A stretch of DNA of 64,000 nucleotides from NCBI RefSeq assembly GCF_034931005.1, contig NZ_JAYGIN010000001.1, positions 372,001 through 436,000 of the forward strand, given 5' to 3'. This document shows positions 52,305-60,999 of the stretch, one piece after another. Position 1 is the first letter of the stretch. Each line of letters starts with the position of its first letter. Both the position numbers and the translations under genes were made by a program. The DNA comes from Arcicella sp034931005 (GTDB lineage: Bacteria > Bacteroidota > Bacteroidia > Cytophagales > Spirosomataceae). The notes under the pieces are model-generated. The model was given only the letters and a program-made list of their open reading frames with translations, was not told where the DNA came from and made no database searches.

Positions 52305-53492
52305 ATGAAATACAAAACCCAGATTATCCAAGCCGTTCTTTTTATTACTACTCTGATTACAACCACTTTAGCTGGAGCAGAGTCAATGACAGGACGTTTT
52401 TTCTTCTTTTTATCCCCAGAAACAATCCTTCATTTTCCAGAAGATTTCTGGCAGGGTTTTCAATTCTCAATTCCTTTTCTTGCCATACTAACTTGCCATG
52501 AATTTGGGCATTATTTCATGGCTCGATACTACAAGATAAAAGTTTCCCTTCCTTATTATATTCCTATGTGGCTGAGTGCTATTTCAATGAGTATTGGCAC
52601 AATGGGAGCAGTAATCAGAATGATTGGGCAAACTCGCTCACGAAAAGAATATTTTGATATTGGTATTGCTGGACCTCTGGCTGGATTTGTCGTTGCCCTT
52701 TTTGTTTTGTACTACGGTTTTTCGCACCTTCCACCTCTTGATTATATTTTCAAAATTCATCCAGAATATATAAAATTCGGGGAACACTATAAAACCGATG
52801 TTTTGCAGTTTACTAAATTTATGGATGGACAGCTTGTTTTGGGAGATAATTTATTGTTTAAATTCTTCAAAAAATATGTGGCTGACCCAAAATTATTACC
52901 TCCAAATTTTGAAATAATGCACTATCCAGTTATTTGGGCTGGTTATTTATCTTTGTTTTTCACAGCTCTAAATCTTATTCCAATTGGTCAATTAGACGGT
53001 GGACATATTTTGTATGGTTTAATTGGGAAGAAAAATTTTAATATCGTTTCTCCAATTATTTTTATTGGTTTCGTCCTCTTTGCAGGATATGGTTTATTGA
53101 CGATAAATGACATTAAAAATATAGGAACGGGAGGGCAATATAAAGACGAATCAGAGTTTTTTACTTGGCTTTTAGGCTATATATTCTTTCTAAGAATCTG
53201 TTTTTCAAGGATTTCTGAAAACCAAATGACTTCATGGGCTTTAAGTTTAGGTGTGGTGTTTACCCAATTTTTATTGAGTTATATCCCCGAAATTGCCACA
53301 TCACATGGTTTTATTGGTTTTTTACCTTTTGCTTTATTTTTGGGGAAATTTGTAGGTATTTATCACCCAGAAGTAGAAATTGATGAACCTTTAGATTTTA
53401 AGCGAAAACTACTCGGCTGGCTTACACTTATTATATTTATTTTGTGTTTCACTCCTTATCCCTTCATGGAAATAGATTTTTCAGCTAAATAA
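52305..53492 (+). CDS. Site-2 protease family (M50) intramembrane metalloprotease
   Basis: A 395-residue polytopic membrane protease. The zinc-binding motif CHEFGHYFMARYY (His65, Glu66, His69) sits in an early membrane helix, and the third ligand region is LNLIPIGQLDGGHILYGLIG (Asp in LDGGH). At least seven hydrophobic segments are visible, and a conserved FDIGIAGPLAGFVVALFV helix lies between the two motifs. There is no PDZ domain, so it is the shorter type related to plant EGY and S2P proteins rather than RseP. Substrate is unknown; family members often release membrane-bound regulators. Confidence 0.93.
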   Translation: MKYKTQIIQAVLFITTLITTTLAGAESMTGRFFFFLSPETILHFPEDFWQGFQFSIPFLAILTCHEFGHYFMARYYKIKVSLPYYIPMWLSAISMSIGTMGAVIRMIGQTRSRKEYFDIGIAGPLAGFVVALFVLYYGFSHLPPLDYIFKIHPEYIKFGEHYKTDVLQFTKFMDGQLVLGDNLLFKFFKKYVADPKLLPPNFEIMHYPVIWAGYLSLFFTALNLIPIGQLDGGHILYGLIGKKNFNIVSPIIFIGFVLFAGYGLLTINDIKNIGTGGQYKDESEFFTWLLGYIFFLRICFSRISENQMTSWALSLGVVFTQFLLSYIPEIATSHGFIGFLPFALFLGKFVGIYHPEVEIDEPLDFKRKLLGWLTLIIFILCFTPYPFMEIDFSAK

Positions 53493-53548
53493 GTGGCTAT
53501 TTAATCGGGAAATAATTATATTTATGAAAATATCCCGACCACAAAATT

Positions 53549-54115
53549 ATGCTTAATTTTATATTCAAATCACTTTTCAAACTTAGAGGCTGGAAACTCG
53601 TTGGCACTTTCCCATCATACATTCCTAAAACCATCGCTATTGTAGCTCCTCATGCAGATTGGGTTGATTTTCCCGTTGGACTTGGTGCAAGAGCCGCCAT
53701 CGGTGTAAAAATGAGTTTTCTTGGCAAAGAAGAATTATTTAGAGGTCCATTTGGGTGGGTTTTTCACTGGCTTGGAGGTAAACCTGTTGACCGTTTCAAT
53801 AATCATAATGTTGTCGATGCGGTAGCAAATTTATTTCACAACAATGAAAAACTAAACATCGTATTAGCTCCCGAAGGTACAAGAAAAGAAGTAGCAAAGC
53901 TCAGAACAGGTTTTTACTATATGGCAAAAAATGCCGATGTTCCCATTATTATGATTGCTTTTGACTATCCCAAAAAAGAAGTGGTTATCAGAGAGCCATT
54001 TTTTACAAGTGATAATATTAATGAAGATTTGAAAACTATCGCTCAGTTTTTCAATCAAGTAAGCGGAGTAAAAAAAGAATGGATACGAAATTATTTAGAA
54101 GAAAGCCTCGTGTAG
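53549..54115 (+). CDS. 1-acyl-sn-glycerol-3-phosphate acyltransferase-like protein (PlsC family)
   Basis: A 188-residue small acyltransferase. The catalytic HX4D motif is APHADWVDFP (His35, Asp40), followed by LGKEELFRGPFGWVFHWLGG with the second conserved Gly/Phe region and the third motif APEGTRKEV (about 108-116). Short bacterial members lack extra membrane helices, as here. It probably acylates a lysophospholipid or a related lipid; the exact acceptor is not determinable. It lies downstream of the M50 gene by 56 bases and converges on lpxB, with a minisatellite between. Confidence 0.9.
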   Translation: MLNFIFKSLFKLRGWKLVGTFPSYIPKTIAIVAPHADWVDFPVGLGARAAIGVKMSFLGKEELFRGPFGWVFHWLGGKPVDRFNNHNVVDAVANLFHNNEKLNIVLAPEGTRKEVAKLRTGFYYMAKNADVPIIMIAFDYPKKEVVIREPFFTSDNINEDLKTIAQFFNQVSGVKKEWIRNYLEESLV

Positions 54116-54117
54116 TA

Positions 54118-54432
54118 GAGTTAGTAGTTTATGAGTTAAGGGCAGAGTTAAAAGTTTATGAGTTAAGGGTTTATGAGTAAATTCTACATCATAAACTCTA
54201 AACTCATAAACTCTAAACTCATAAACTCTAAACTCATAAACTCTAAACTCTAAACTCATAAACTCTAAACTCATAAACTCTAAACTCTAAACTCATAAAC
54301 TCTAAACTCATAAACTCTAAACTCTAAACTCTAAACTCTAAACTCTAAACTCTAAACTCATAAACCATTTACTCATAAACTCCTTAACTCATAAACCATT
54401 TACTCATAAACCCATAACTCATAGACTCTACA
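54118..54432. repeat. Minisatellite of mixed heptamer/octamer units between convergent genes
   Basis: Fills the gap between the acyltransferase and lpxB genes. Units are TAAACTC (complement of TTTAGAG type) and ATAAACTC, mixed in runs of two to seven, with degenerate copies near the ends (TTAAGGG, CCATTTACTC). It extends to, and slightly into, the end of lpxB. Same heptamer as at 37784-37902. Confidence 0.9.
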
Positions 54433-55540
54433 CTCCCATAACTTCCTTTACCATCAACATTCCCGCCCGTTCAGAAGCTCCTTTTTCACCTAATATATTT
54501 TTAACTTCAGCATATCCCTCCAACTGTTGCTGACGAGTAGTTTGATTGATAGTAATTTTAGACAATTCAGTTGTTAGATTTTCTTTTGTCAAATCATATT
54601 GTAATAATTCTTTCACCACTTCACGCCCAGCAATTAAGTTTACCAACGACACAAACGGAACACGAATTACTCGTTTGTAAACCTGATATGCTGCCCAACC
54701 TCCACGATAACAGACAACTTGCGGAATATTAAAAAGAGCCGTTTCAAGTGTTGCTGTACCCGATGTTACTAATGCTGCATCAGCTACCGAAAGTAAATTA
54801 TAGGCATCGTCCAATACAATTTTAACAGGAAAAATAGATTGCCAACGAGCATACAATTCTTTAGGAAGATTAGAAACCGCTCCGATAACAAATTGATAAT
54901 CAGGAAAGTCGTACACCTGAGACATCATTAAGGGTAACATCGTTTCTACTTCCTGTTTTCTACTTCCTGGTAATAAAGCAATAATCGGTTTCTGTCCTAA
55001 ACGAGCTTCTTTTCTGAAATTTTCAACAGGCGTAAAATCAGCAATGGCATCAAAAAGTGGATTTCCAACGTATTCAACTTCATAATCATACTGCTTGAAA
55101 AAATCCTTTTCAAACGGAAAAATTACAAATAAATTATCGACAAATTTCTTGATATTTAAGGCTCTTGATTGATTCCAAGCCCAAACTTTTGGGGAAATAT
55201 AATAGAAGGTTTTGAAACCGTTAAGCTTTGCGAATTTGGCAACTCGCATATTAAAACCTGCATAATCAATCAGAATGACCACATCGGGTTGAAAACTTTT
55301 AATGTCTTTCTTACAAAAAGAAAGAAAACCTAAAATAGTAGGAAGATTTTTGACAACTTCAAAAAAACCCATAAACGCAAGGTCACGGTAATGCTTTACC
55401 ATTTCAGCTCCTGCCGACTGCATCATATCACCACCCCAAGCACGAATTTGAGCATCAGGGTCATGTTTGCGAATACCTTTAATCAGATTTGAGCCGTGTA
55501 AGTCACCCGAACGTTCTCCTGCAATAATGTAATATTTCAT
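54428..55540 (-). CDS. lpxB: Lipid-A-disaccharide synthase
   Basis: A 370-residue GT19 enzyme joining UDP-diacylglucosamine and lipid X in lipid A synthesis at the inner membrane. Signatures: YYIIAGERSGDLHGSNLIKG at the start, RAWGGDMMQSAGAEMVKHYR, VVILIDYAGFNMRVAKFAK, YYISPKVWAWNQSRALNIKK, ALLPGSRKQEVETMLPLMM and ALVTSGTATLETALFNIPQV. Full length. Co-oriented with and downstream of the QueD-like gene; its final codons run into the minisatellite. Confidence 0.98.
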   Translation of the reverse strand: MKYYIIAGERSGDLHGSNLIKGIRKHDPDAQIRAWGGDMMQSAGAEMVKHYRDLAFMGFFEVVKNLPTILGFLSFCKKDIKSFQPDVVILIDYAGFNMRVAKFAKLNGFKTFYYISPKVWAWNQSRALNIKKFVDNLFVIFPFEKDFFKQYDYEVEYVGNPLFDAIADFTPVENFRKEARLGQKPIIALLPGSRKQEVETMLPLMMSQVYDFPDYQFVIGAVSNLPKELYARWQSIFPVKIVLDDAYNLLSVADAALVTSGTATLETALFNIPQVVCYRGGWAAYQVYKRVIRVPFVSLVNLIAGREVVKELLQYDLTKENLTTELSKITINQTTRQQQLEGYAEVKNILGEKGASERAGMLMVKEVMGV

Positions 55541-55553
55541 TTTCAGTTAACAA

Positions 55554-55640
55554 TTAGCAGTAAACAGTTAGCAGTAAACAGTTAGCAGTAAACAGTCGGT
55601 AGTATATTTTCTACTGTTTACTGATAACTGCTAACTGTTC
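55554..55640. repeat. Three 14-bp tandem repeats with an inverted partial copy
   Basis: TTAGCAGTAAACAG occurs three times in a row (55554-55595); an inverted, partly mutated copy (CTGTTTACTGATAACTGC...) is at 55613-55639. Lies in the 105-base gap between the QueD-like gene and lpxB and can fold into a hairpin. Confidence 0.8.
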
Positions 55641-55645
55641 CCTGT

Positions 55646-56068
55646 TTACAGTCCCCCAAAGTATTCTACAAAATTCTTCTGCGTTTCTACCAATTTCAAA
55701 CAATGTAACTTCGCTGTTTTTGAAGCTGATTCTACTTGTGGAGCGAGAATTTTCCAAATTTCGATGACAAAAATCTCACAACTTGCCATTTTCCCTTGCA
55801 TGAAATCCACGTCAAGATTGATGTTTTTGTGGTCAACTTTCTCAATAATTTCTTTTTTGATAATATCTCCTAATAACTTTAAGTCAATCACAAAGCCAGT
55901 ATCTGGGTCTGGGTTTCCTTTTACAGTAACGATAAGTTCAAAATTGTGTCCGTGCCAATTGATGTTTGCACAAGGTCCAAAAACCTCTTGATTCTTCTCT
56001 TCTGTCCAATTTGGATTATAAAGCCTATGAGCGGCATTGAAATGTTCTTTACGAGTAACGTAAACCAT
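55646..56068 (-). CDS. 6-pyruvoyl-tetrahydropterin synthase / QueD-family protein
   Basis: A 140-residue T-fold enzyme. Zinc ligands are visible: His14 (FNAAHRL), His39 and His41 (NWHGHNFELIV), and the catalytic Cys33 lies in FGPCANIN. The segment TGFVIDLKLLGDIIKKEI and DHKNINLDV are typical of the family, and the end CLKLVETQKNFVEYFG matches 6-PTPS proteins. In bacteria such enzymes usually act as 6-carboxytetrahydropterin synthase in queuosine synthesis (QueD), but some make pterins; the other queuosine genes are not in the window, so the choice stays open. A -7-like box is at 56194-56201. Confidence 0.92.
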   Translation of the reverse strand: MVYVTRKEHFNAAHRLYNPNWTEEKNQEVFGPCANINWHGHNFELIVTVKGNPDPDTGFVIDLKLLGDIIKKEIIEKVDHKNINLDVDFMQGKMASCEIFVIEIWKILAPQVESASKTAKLHCLKLVETQKNFVEYFGGL

Positions 56069-56466
56069 TGTTTTCAGTGTTTAAAATGTGAAGGCATGAT
56101 TGGGAAAACATTAGCAATCAAATACCTGAATATTCCTTAAAGAGCTAACAAGAAGTTCTAAACAGTGTTTAAATTTCTTGTTAAATAACGCTACAAAATT
56201 ACAATGAATTCGATTCTCAAAAAAATAATATATTCAACATTATTATAATATCATAGAATTGAAAATAGTCGCAACAATCACTTTCAACGTTTTTTTGAAC
56301 AAAAAAGAGAATAGTATTATTTATTGAGTAGAAAAACTCATAGATTCTTAGAAAATTTATATTTTTTCAAAATATCGTGTATAGTTTAAATCGAAACTTA
56401 ATGATAATTTTGAAAGTTGTTTATAATTACCTAACACGCATAAATACAATTTATCCCCACTACTTT
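56069..56466. other. Intergenic region between divergent QueD-like and hldD genes
   Basis: 398 bases with no supported gene. It contains a minus-strand -7 box at 56194-56201 and presumably the hldD promoter, which I could not place. Confidence 0.55.
56194..56201 (-). promoter_or_regulatory. Putative -7 box (TAATTTTG) for the QueD-like gene
   Basis: The minus strand reads TAATTTTG, an exact TAnnTTTG match, about 126 bases upstream of the start. The nearest TTG upstream is only 16 bases away. Confidence 0.4.
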
Positions 56467-57432
56467 ATGATTATTGTTACGGGTGCCGCAGGGTTTATCG
56501 GAAGTTGTCTAATTCAAAGATTGAATCAAGATAATTTTAACTACATAATTGCAGTTGATGATTTTTCTGACGAACAGAAAAATAAAAATCTTGATGGCAA
56601 GAAAATTCAAGAACGAGTTGACAGAGAGCATTTCTTTGAATGGTTAGATAATAACTATCAAGAAGTAGAATTCTGTTTTCATATCGGAGCAAGAACCGAT
56701 ACAACGGAGTTTAATGTTGATATTTTCAACAAATTAAATCTTAATTATTCAAAGAAGATTTGGAAAAAATGTCATGATTACCAAATCCCGATGGTATATG
56801 CTTCTTCAGCAGCTACTTATGGTATGGGTGAATTTGGTTATGATGATAACGAATCATTAATTCCTCAATTGAAACCATTAAATCCTTACGGAGATTCTAA
56901 AAATGATTTCGATATTTGGGCATTAAAACAAGAAGAACAACCTTTCTTTTGGGCAGGCTTAAAATTCTTTAATGTTTATGGCCCAAATGAATTTCATAAA
57001 GGACGTATGGCTTCTGTGATTTGGCATACTTTTAATCAAATCAAAAAAACAGGTGGTATGAAATTATTTCGTTCGCACAATCCAGAATTTAAGGACGGCG
57101 AACAAATGCGAGATTTTGTCTATGTAAAAGATGTAGTGGAAGTTTGTATGTTTTTAATGCACCACCGTCGCAACTCTGGTATTTATAATTTAGGGTCTGG
57201 GAAAGCTCGTACTTTCTTGGATTTAGTAAAAAATACCTTCAAAGCATTAGGAACGGAAGAGAACATTGACTTTATCGATACGCCCGAAGACATAAGAGAT
57301 AAATACCAATATTTTACTGAAGCAAATATGTCTAAACTAAAATCAATAGGTTATGAACGCCCTTTTCATACGTTAGAAGAAGGCGTTGCTGATTATGTCA
57401 AGAATCACTTGATTACAGAGACATATTTTTAA
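56467..57432 (+). CDS. hldD: ADP-L-glycero-D-manno-heptose 6-epimerase
   Basis: A 321-residue NAD(P)-dependent epimerase that makes the ADP-L,D-heptose used in the lipopolysaccharide inner core. I start at the ATG at 56467, giving MIIVTGAAGFIGSCLIQRLN, the Rossmann fold start; an in-frame ATG at 56377 would add 30 residues before it. Other landmarks: CFHIGARTDTTE, VYASSAATYGMGEFGY (catalytic Ser), NPYGDSKNDFD (Tyr-X3-Lys), FFNVYGPNEFHKGRMASVIW and DFVYVKDVV. Standard length. No other heptose genes are near. Confidence 0.97.
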   Translation: MIIVTGAAGFIGSCLIQRLNQDNFNYIIAVDDFSDEQKNKNLDGKKIQERVDREHFFEWLDNNYQEVEFCFHIGARTDTTEFNVDIFNKLNLNYSKKIWKKCHDYQIPMVYASSAATYGMGEFGYDDNESLIPQLKPLNPYGDSKNDFDIWALKQEEQPFFWAGLKFFNVYGPNEFHKGRMASVIWHTFNQIKKTGGMKLFRSHNPEFKDGEQMRDFVYVKDVVEVCMFLMHHRRNSGIYNLGSGKARTFLDLVKNTFKALGTEENIDFIDTPEDIRDKYQYFTEANMSKLKSIGYERPFHTLEEGVADYVKNHLITETYF

Positions 57433-57522
57433 TATACAATAAGGATTTGAAATAGCAAGGAACAAAATGTTTCTTGCTATTTTTTCAAACAATAATTTTC
57501 TAAATATACATTTAAAGCACCC

Positions 57523-57738
57523 TTACTCTCTATCATAGATTCCCCCAACAAGTTCTTCAAGTGTTAAACCAAAGACCTCTGATAATTTTTGAGCTTCTAA
57601 GACATCTGGAATAGAATTGTCACTCTCCCATGCAGATATTTTACTCTGAGATGGAATATTTATTAAGTGAGCTAACTCTGTTTGGGATAGCTTGTTTTTT
57701 AAACGTAGATTTCGGATTATAGTTCCAAGAGATTGCAT
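57523..57738 (-). CDS. Small XRE-family helix-turn-helix regulator (copy A)
   Basis: A 71-residue protein consisting almost only of a Cro/CI-type helix-turn-helix domain (IIRNLRLKNKLSQTELAHLI, then SQSKISAWESDN and IPDVLEAQKLSEVFGLTLEE). It closely resembles copy B 207 bases upstream on the same strand: the residue run SQTELAHLINIPSQSKISAW is identical in both. Probably a DNA-binding regulator. No toxin or phage genes are nearby. Confidence 0.88.
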   Translation of the reverse strand: MQSLGTIIRNLRLKNKLSQTELAHLINIPSQSKISAWESDNSIPDVLEAQKLSEVFGLTLEELVGGIYDRE

Positions 57739-57945
57739 ACAGTTAGGGTTGTAAAATTTAAAATAACTAAGGATTGAGTATTGGCGTAGCTTTAGTTTTT
57801 TTCATCAAAGATGAAATTTACATCAGCCTTATTCTATAAAAAATCACTCTTTCAATTACAAAAACCATTTATGTACTTTACCTTTTAAGAAAAGACGATT
57901 TAATGAATCATCTTTTCTCATATCATTTAGCTACTGTGTTTAATG

Positions 57946-58158
57946 CTAATCATCAACACTAATATCTATCAGCTCTCCAAGACTTAATTTAAATACTTGA
58001 GCTAATTTTAAAGCTTCAAGTACATCTGGAATACTATTTCCACATTCCCAGGCAGATATTTTACTTTGGGAGGGAATGTTAATCAAATGTGCCAGCTCTG
58101 TTTGAGATAGCCGATTTTTCAATCGTAGGTTTCGGATGGCGGTCCCGATTGTTTTCAT
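57946..58158 (-). CDS. Small XRE-family helix-turn-helix regulator (copy B)
   Basis: A 70-residue paralogue of copy A: the N-terminal 45 residues are nearly identical (NLRLKNRLSQTELAHLINIP), and the C-terminal tail differs more (LAQVFKLSLGELIDISVDD against LSEVFGLTLEELVGGIYDRE). An origin by tandem duplication is most likely. An inverted repeat at 58336-58400 lies upstream and could be a binding site. Function otherwise unknown. Confidence 0.88.
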   Translation of the reverse strand: MKTIGTAIRNLRLKNRLSQTELAHLINIPSQSKISAWECGNSIPDVLEALKLAQVFKLSLGELIDISVDD

Positions 58159-58683
58159 AAATAAGAAATTTGATTTTTAAGAGTTGAATTGTACTATAGA
58201 ATATGTGAATTTAAGCACAAAACAGTTATAGTTCCAATGCAAAACTCAATGAAAAATTACTAAAATCACAAATTATCTATTTATAGATAGGTTTTACCCG
58301 AAATTAGATTGGAATAGCAACCAAAAACAATAATATTTGTTTAAGAAACTTAATAAAAAGTAAAACTTTATTTTTTGTCAAGTTTCTTAAATTAAACAAA
58401 CACCTTGATTTGTTTAATCATGCGACTAAAAAATTAAACAAAATTATATTTACTCCTAAGCCATTTCTCCATAAATTACCACTCAATATTGCTATTATAT
58501 TCTTAGAAAATCTGACAAATTACCCATAGCGTCATTCAAATTTCTATAAATATCTAACCATTCAAAAGTCTTACCATTCAAAGAAGTTTTCTGGTAAATT
58601 CTTATGCTTTTAGGCAATAGAATTAATACTATATAGTTTATAGGCTTTGTATATTTTAAACCATTTATATTCTATTAATTATT
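58159..58683. other. Intergenic region upstream of XRE copy B and the DsbD-alpha-like gene
   Basis: 525 bases, AT-rich, with no coding sequence that I can support. The only clear structure is the nested inverted repeat at 58336-58400; further short TTTGTTTAA-like words occur nearby (around 58408-58420). Confidence 0.6.
58336..58400. promoter_or_regulatory. Nested inverted repeat (TTTGTTTAAGAAACTT), possible regulator binding site
   Basis: TTTGTTTAAGAAACTT at 58336-58351 returns inverted at 58380-58400 with a 5-base insertion; the space between also pairs in part (ATAAAAAGT with ACTTTATTTT). It lies about 180 bases upstream of the XRE copy B start. The role is unknown. Confidence 0.4.
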
Positions 58684-59175
58684 ATGAAATCGAACCTTAC
58701 TTCCCCAAACTGCTTTGTATGTTTATGTATTATGCTTTTTTTATATTGTTGTCCTATTTATTCGCAAAATATGCCATCTGTAAAATGGCAAGTTACTAAG
58801 GAAATTCAGAATAAAGAGATAAACTTAGTCTTTGCTTTTAAAATAGATAATGATTGGTCAATGTATGCAATCAATCCTGATACTATTTCTCCGAAAATAT
58901 CAGCACGGATAAATTTCCAGGCAAACAATGACTGTTTCTATACAGTTGGACAAACGACTTCTCAAACTGCAATTGTAGAGTTTGACAAAGAGTTAAACAT
59001 GAATACTGCTTATTTTATGAATGAAGGTGCATTTAGTCAAAGAATTGTAAAAAGAGGCAATTGTTTAATCAAAGCTGAAATTTCATATATAGTCAGTAAA
59101 AAGTATATGACAGAACAGGGCGAAGAAGGCATAATATATAGGGTTAAAGATATTTTATTGATTCCATTGGATTAA
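58684..59175 (+). CDS. Exported DsbD-alpha-like domain protein lacking the redox cysteines
   Basis: A 163-residue exported protein. The signal peptide is long and cysteine-rich, ending near YSQNMPS. The mature part follows the DsbD N-terminal domain: VKWQVTKEIQNKEINLVFAF, then IDNDWSMYAINPDT, and a beta-sandwich ending in KAEISYIVSKKYMTEQG. In true DsbD the equivalent strand carries a cysteine pair (pattern VSYMVC...C); here the positions are Ser and Met, and no Cys remains in the core of the motif. It therefore probably does not pass electrons. No membrane DsbD or thioredoxin gene is next to it. Transcribed alone; assignment by pattern only. Confidence 0.65.
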   Translation: MKSNLTSPNCFVCLCIMLFLYCCPIYSQNMPSVKWQVTKEIQNKEINLVFAFKIDNDWSMYAINPDTISPKISARINFQANNDCFYTVGQTTSQTAIVEFDKELNMNTAYFMNEGAFSQRIVKRGNCLIKAEISYIVSKKYMTEQGEEGIIYRVKDILLIPLD

Positions 59176-59230
59176 AGAGAAATTAATAGCTAAATGTTCT
59201 ACCAAAATGGCAAATACGATTCTCTTTTTG

Positions 59231-59238
59231 TAAATTTG
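59231..59238 (+). promoter_or_regulatory. Putative -7 box (TAAATTTG) of pgi
   Basis: Exact TAnnTTTG match 28 bases upstream of the pgi start at 59267; no TTG at the preferred distance upstream. Confidence 0.5.
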
Positions 59239-59266
59239 AAACTCATTTATATACAAAAAGCTAATC

Positions 59267-60913
59267 ATGTTAAAATCTATCCCCTTCGACCAAACGCACG
59301 CTTTCTCGCTTTTAACAAAACACAAAGCCGAGTTAGCCGAAACCTCTATAAAGGAGCTTTTCAAGAATGATTCAGAACGTTTCAATAAATTCTCTATCAA
59401 TTTTGAAGATATTTTGGTTGATTATTCTAAAAACTTACTTACCGACAAAACAAAAGCAACTTTAATTGCTTTGGCAAATGAATGTGAGTTGGACGATGCT
59501 ATCGAGCGTATGTTTACGGGAGATACCATTAACAAAACAGAAAATCGTTCTGTACTTCATGTGGCTTTGAGAAATCGTTCTAATTCGCCAATTGCCGTGG
59601 ATGGAAAAGATGTGATGCCTGAGGTAAATGCAGTTTTAGAAAAAATGAAAGGTTTTTCTGAAAAAGTGATTTCGGGTGAGTGGAAAGGATATTCAGATAA
59701 AGCAATTACAGATGTTGTAAATATTGGTATTGGAGGTTCAGATTTAGGCCCTGTAATGGTCACTGAAGCATTAAAACCTTATAAAAATCAATTAAATCTT
59801 CACTTCGTTTCTAATGTTGACGGAACGCATATTGCGGAAGTTTTCAAGAAAATAAATCCAGAAACAACTTTATTTTTAATTGCTTCTAAGACTTTCACAA
59901 CGCAGGAAACAATGGCTAATGCTCATTCGGCACGTGATTGGTTCTTGGCAAATGGTGGGTCGGCAGAATCTGTGGCAAAACACTTTGTGGCAGTTTCTAC
60001 CAACGAAAAATTAGTGACAGCTTTCGGTATTGATGCCAATAATATGTTTGGTTTCTGGGACTGGGTTGGTGGTCGTTATTCACTTTGGTCGGCTATTGGT
60101 TTGTCAATTATTCTTTCGGTTGGTTTTGAGAATTTTATTGAACTTTTGGAAGGAGCTCATGCGATGGATAAACACTTCCGCACAGCTGATTTCAACGAAA
60201 ATATCCCTGTCATTTTAGCTCTCTTGGGCATTTGGTACAATAATTTTCACGGTGCTGAAACACAAGCTATTTTACCTTACGACCAATATATGCACCGTTT
60301 TGCAGCGTATTTCCAACAAGGAGATATGGAGTCGAATGGGAAGTATGTAGGACGTGATGGAAAAGCGGTTGACTATCAAACAGGCCCTGTTATTTGGGGC
60401 GAACCTGGTACAAACGGGCAACACGCATTTTATCAATTGATTCATCAAGGAACAAAATTAATTCCTGCCGATTTCCTTGCTCCTGCGGTTTCTCACAACC
60501 AAATTGGCAATCATCATACGCTATTATTGTCAAATTTCTTTGCTCAAACAGAAGCATTGATGAATGGCAAAACGTTGGAAGAAGTAGAGGCTGAATTTGT
60601 AAAAGCAGGAAAAACACAAGCAGAAATTGAAGAATTAGCTTCTTTCAAAGTATTCAAGGGAAATCGTCCGACAAACTCTATTTTGTTTAAACAATTGACT
60701 CCGAGAACTTTAGGAAGTTTAGTAGCGATGTACGAACACAAGATTTTTGTACAAGGCGTTATTTGGAATATTTTCAGTTTCGACCAATGGGGCGTTGAGT
60801 TAGGCAAGCAATTAGCTAATCAAATTTTACCAGAATTGTCTGGAAGTGAAGCTGTTGCAAGCCATGATTCTTCAACAAATGGTTTGATAAATGCTTACAA
60901 GAATTGGAGATAA
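59267..60913 (+). CDS. pgi: Glucose-6-phosphate isomerase
   Basis: A 548-residue cytoplasmic enzyme that interconverts glucose-6-phosphate and fructose-6-phosphate. Typical length and motifs: ENRSVLHVALRNRSNSPI near residue 90, DVVNIGIGGSDLGPVMVTEA, FLIASKTFTTQETMANAHSA, WDWVGGRYSLWSAIGLSI, and the end block WGVELGKQLANQILPEL. The catalytic Glu region and the His in ETQAILPYDQYMHRFAAYFQ are present. Single gene with its own terminator. Confidence 0.99.
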   Translation: MLKSIPFDQTHAFSLLTKHKAELAETSIKELFKNDSERFNKFSINFEDILVDYSKNLLTDKTKATLIALANECELDDAIERMFTGDTINKTENRSVLHVALRNRSNSPIAVDGKDVMPEVNAVLEKMKGFSEKVISGEWKGYSDKAITDVVNIGIGGSDLGPVMVTEALKPYKNQLNLHFVSNVDGTHIAEVFKKINPETTLFLIASKTFTTQETMANAHSARDWFLANGGSAESVAKHFVAVSTNEKLVTAFGIDANNMFGFWDWVGGRYSLWSAIGLSIILSVGFENFIELLEGAHAMDKHFRTADFNENIPVILALLGIWYNNFHGAETQAILPYDQYMHRFAAYFQQGDMESNGKYVGRDGKAVDYQTGPVIWGEPGTNGQHAFYQLIHQGTKLIPADFLAPAVSHNQIGNHHTLLLSNFFAQTEALMNGKTLEEVEAEFVKAGKTQAEIEELASFKVFKGNRPTNSILFKQLTPRTLGSLVAMYEHKIFVQGVIWNIFSFDQWGVELGKQLANQILPELSGSEAVASHDSSTNGLINAYKNWR

Positions 60914-60951
60914 TTTTTATAATGTAAAAATATCATACTACATTTAACAAG

Positions 60952-60999
60952 CAACATCCCGAAAGTTCAAACCCTTAACGGAATGATTTCGGGATGTTG
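60952..60999 (+). terminator. Hairpin terminator after pgi
   Basis: CAACATCCCGAAA (60952-60964) pairs perfectly with TTTCGGGATGTTG (60987-60999), 22-base loop, 39 bases after the stop. There is no T-run, so efficiency is unclear. Confidence 0.65.

Noticed and set aside
56377..56466. N-terminal extension of HldD starting at 56377
   Set aside because: The Rossmann motif must be close to the N-terminus; the ATG at 56467 gives the standard 321 residues.
58159..58683. A prophage or toxin-antitoxin remnant near the XRE genes
   Set aside because: No toxin, integrase or phage-like frame is present; the neighbours are housekeeping genes.
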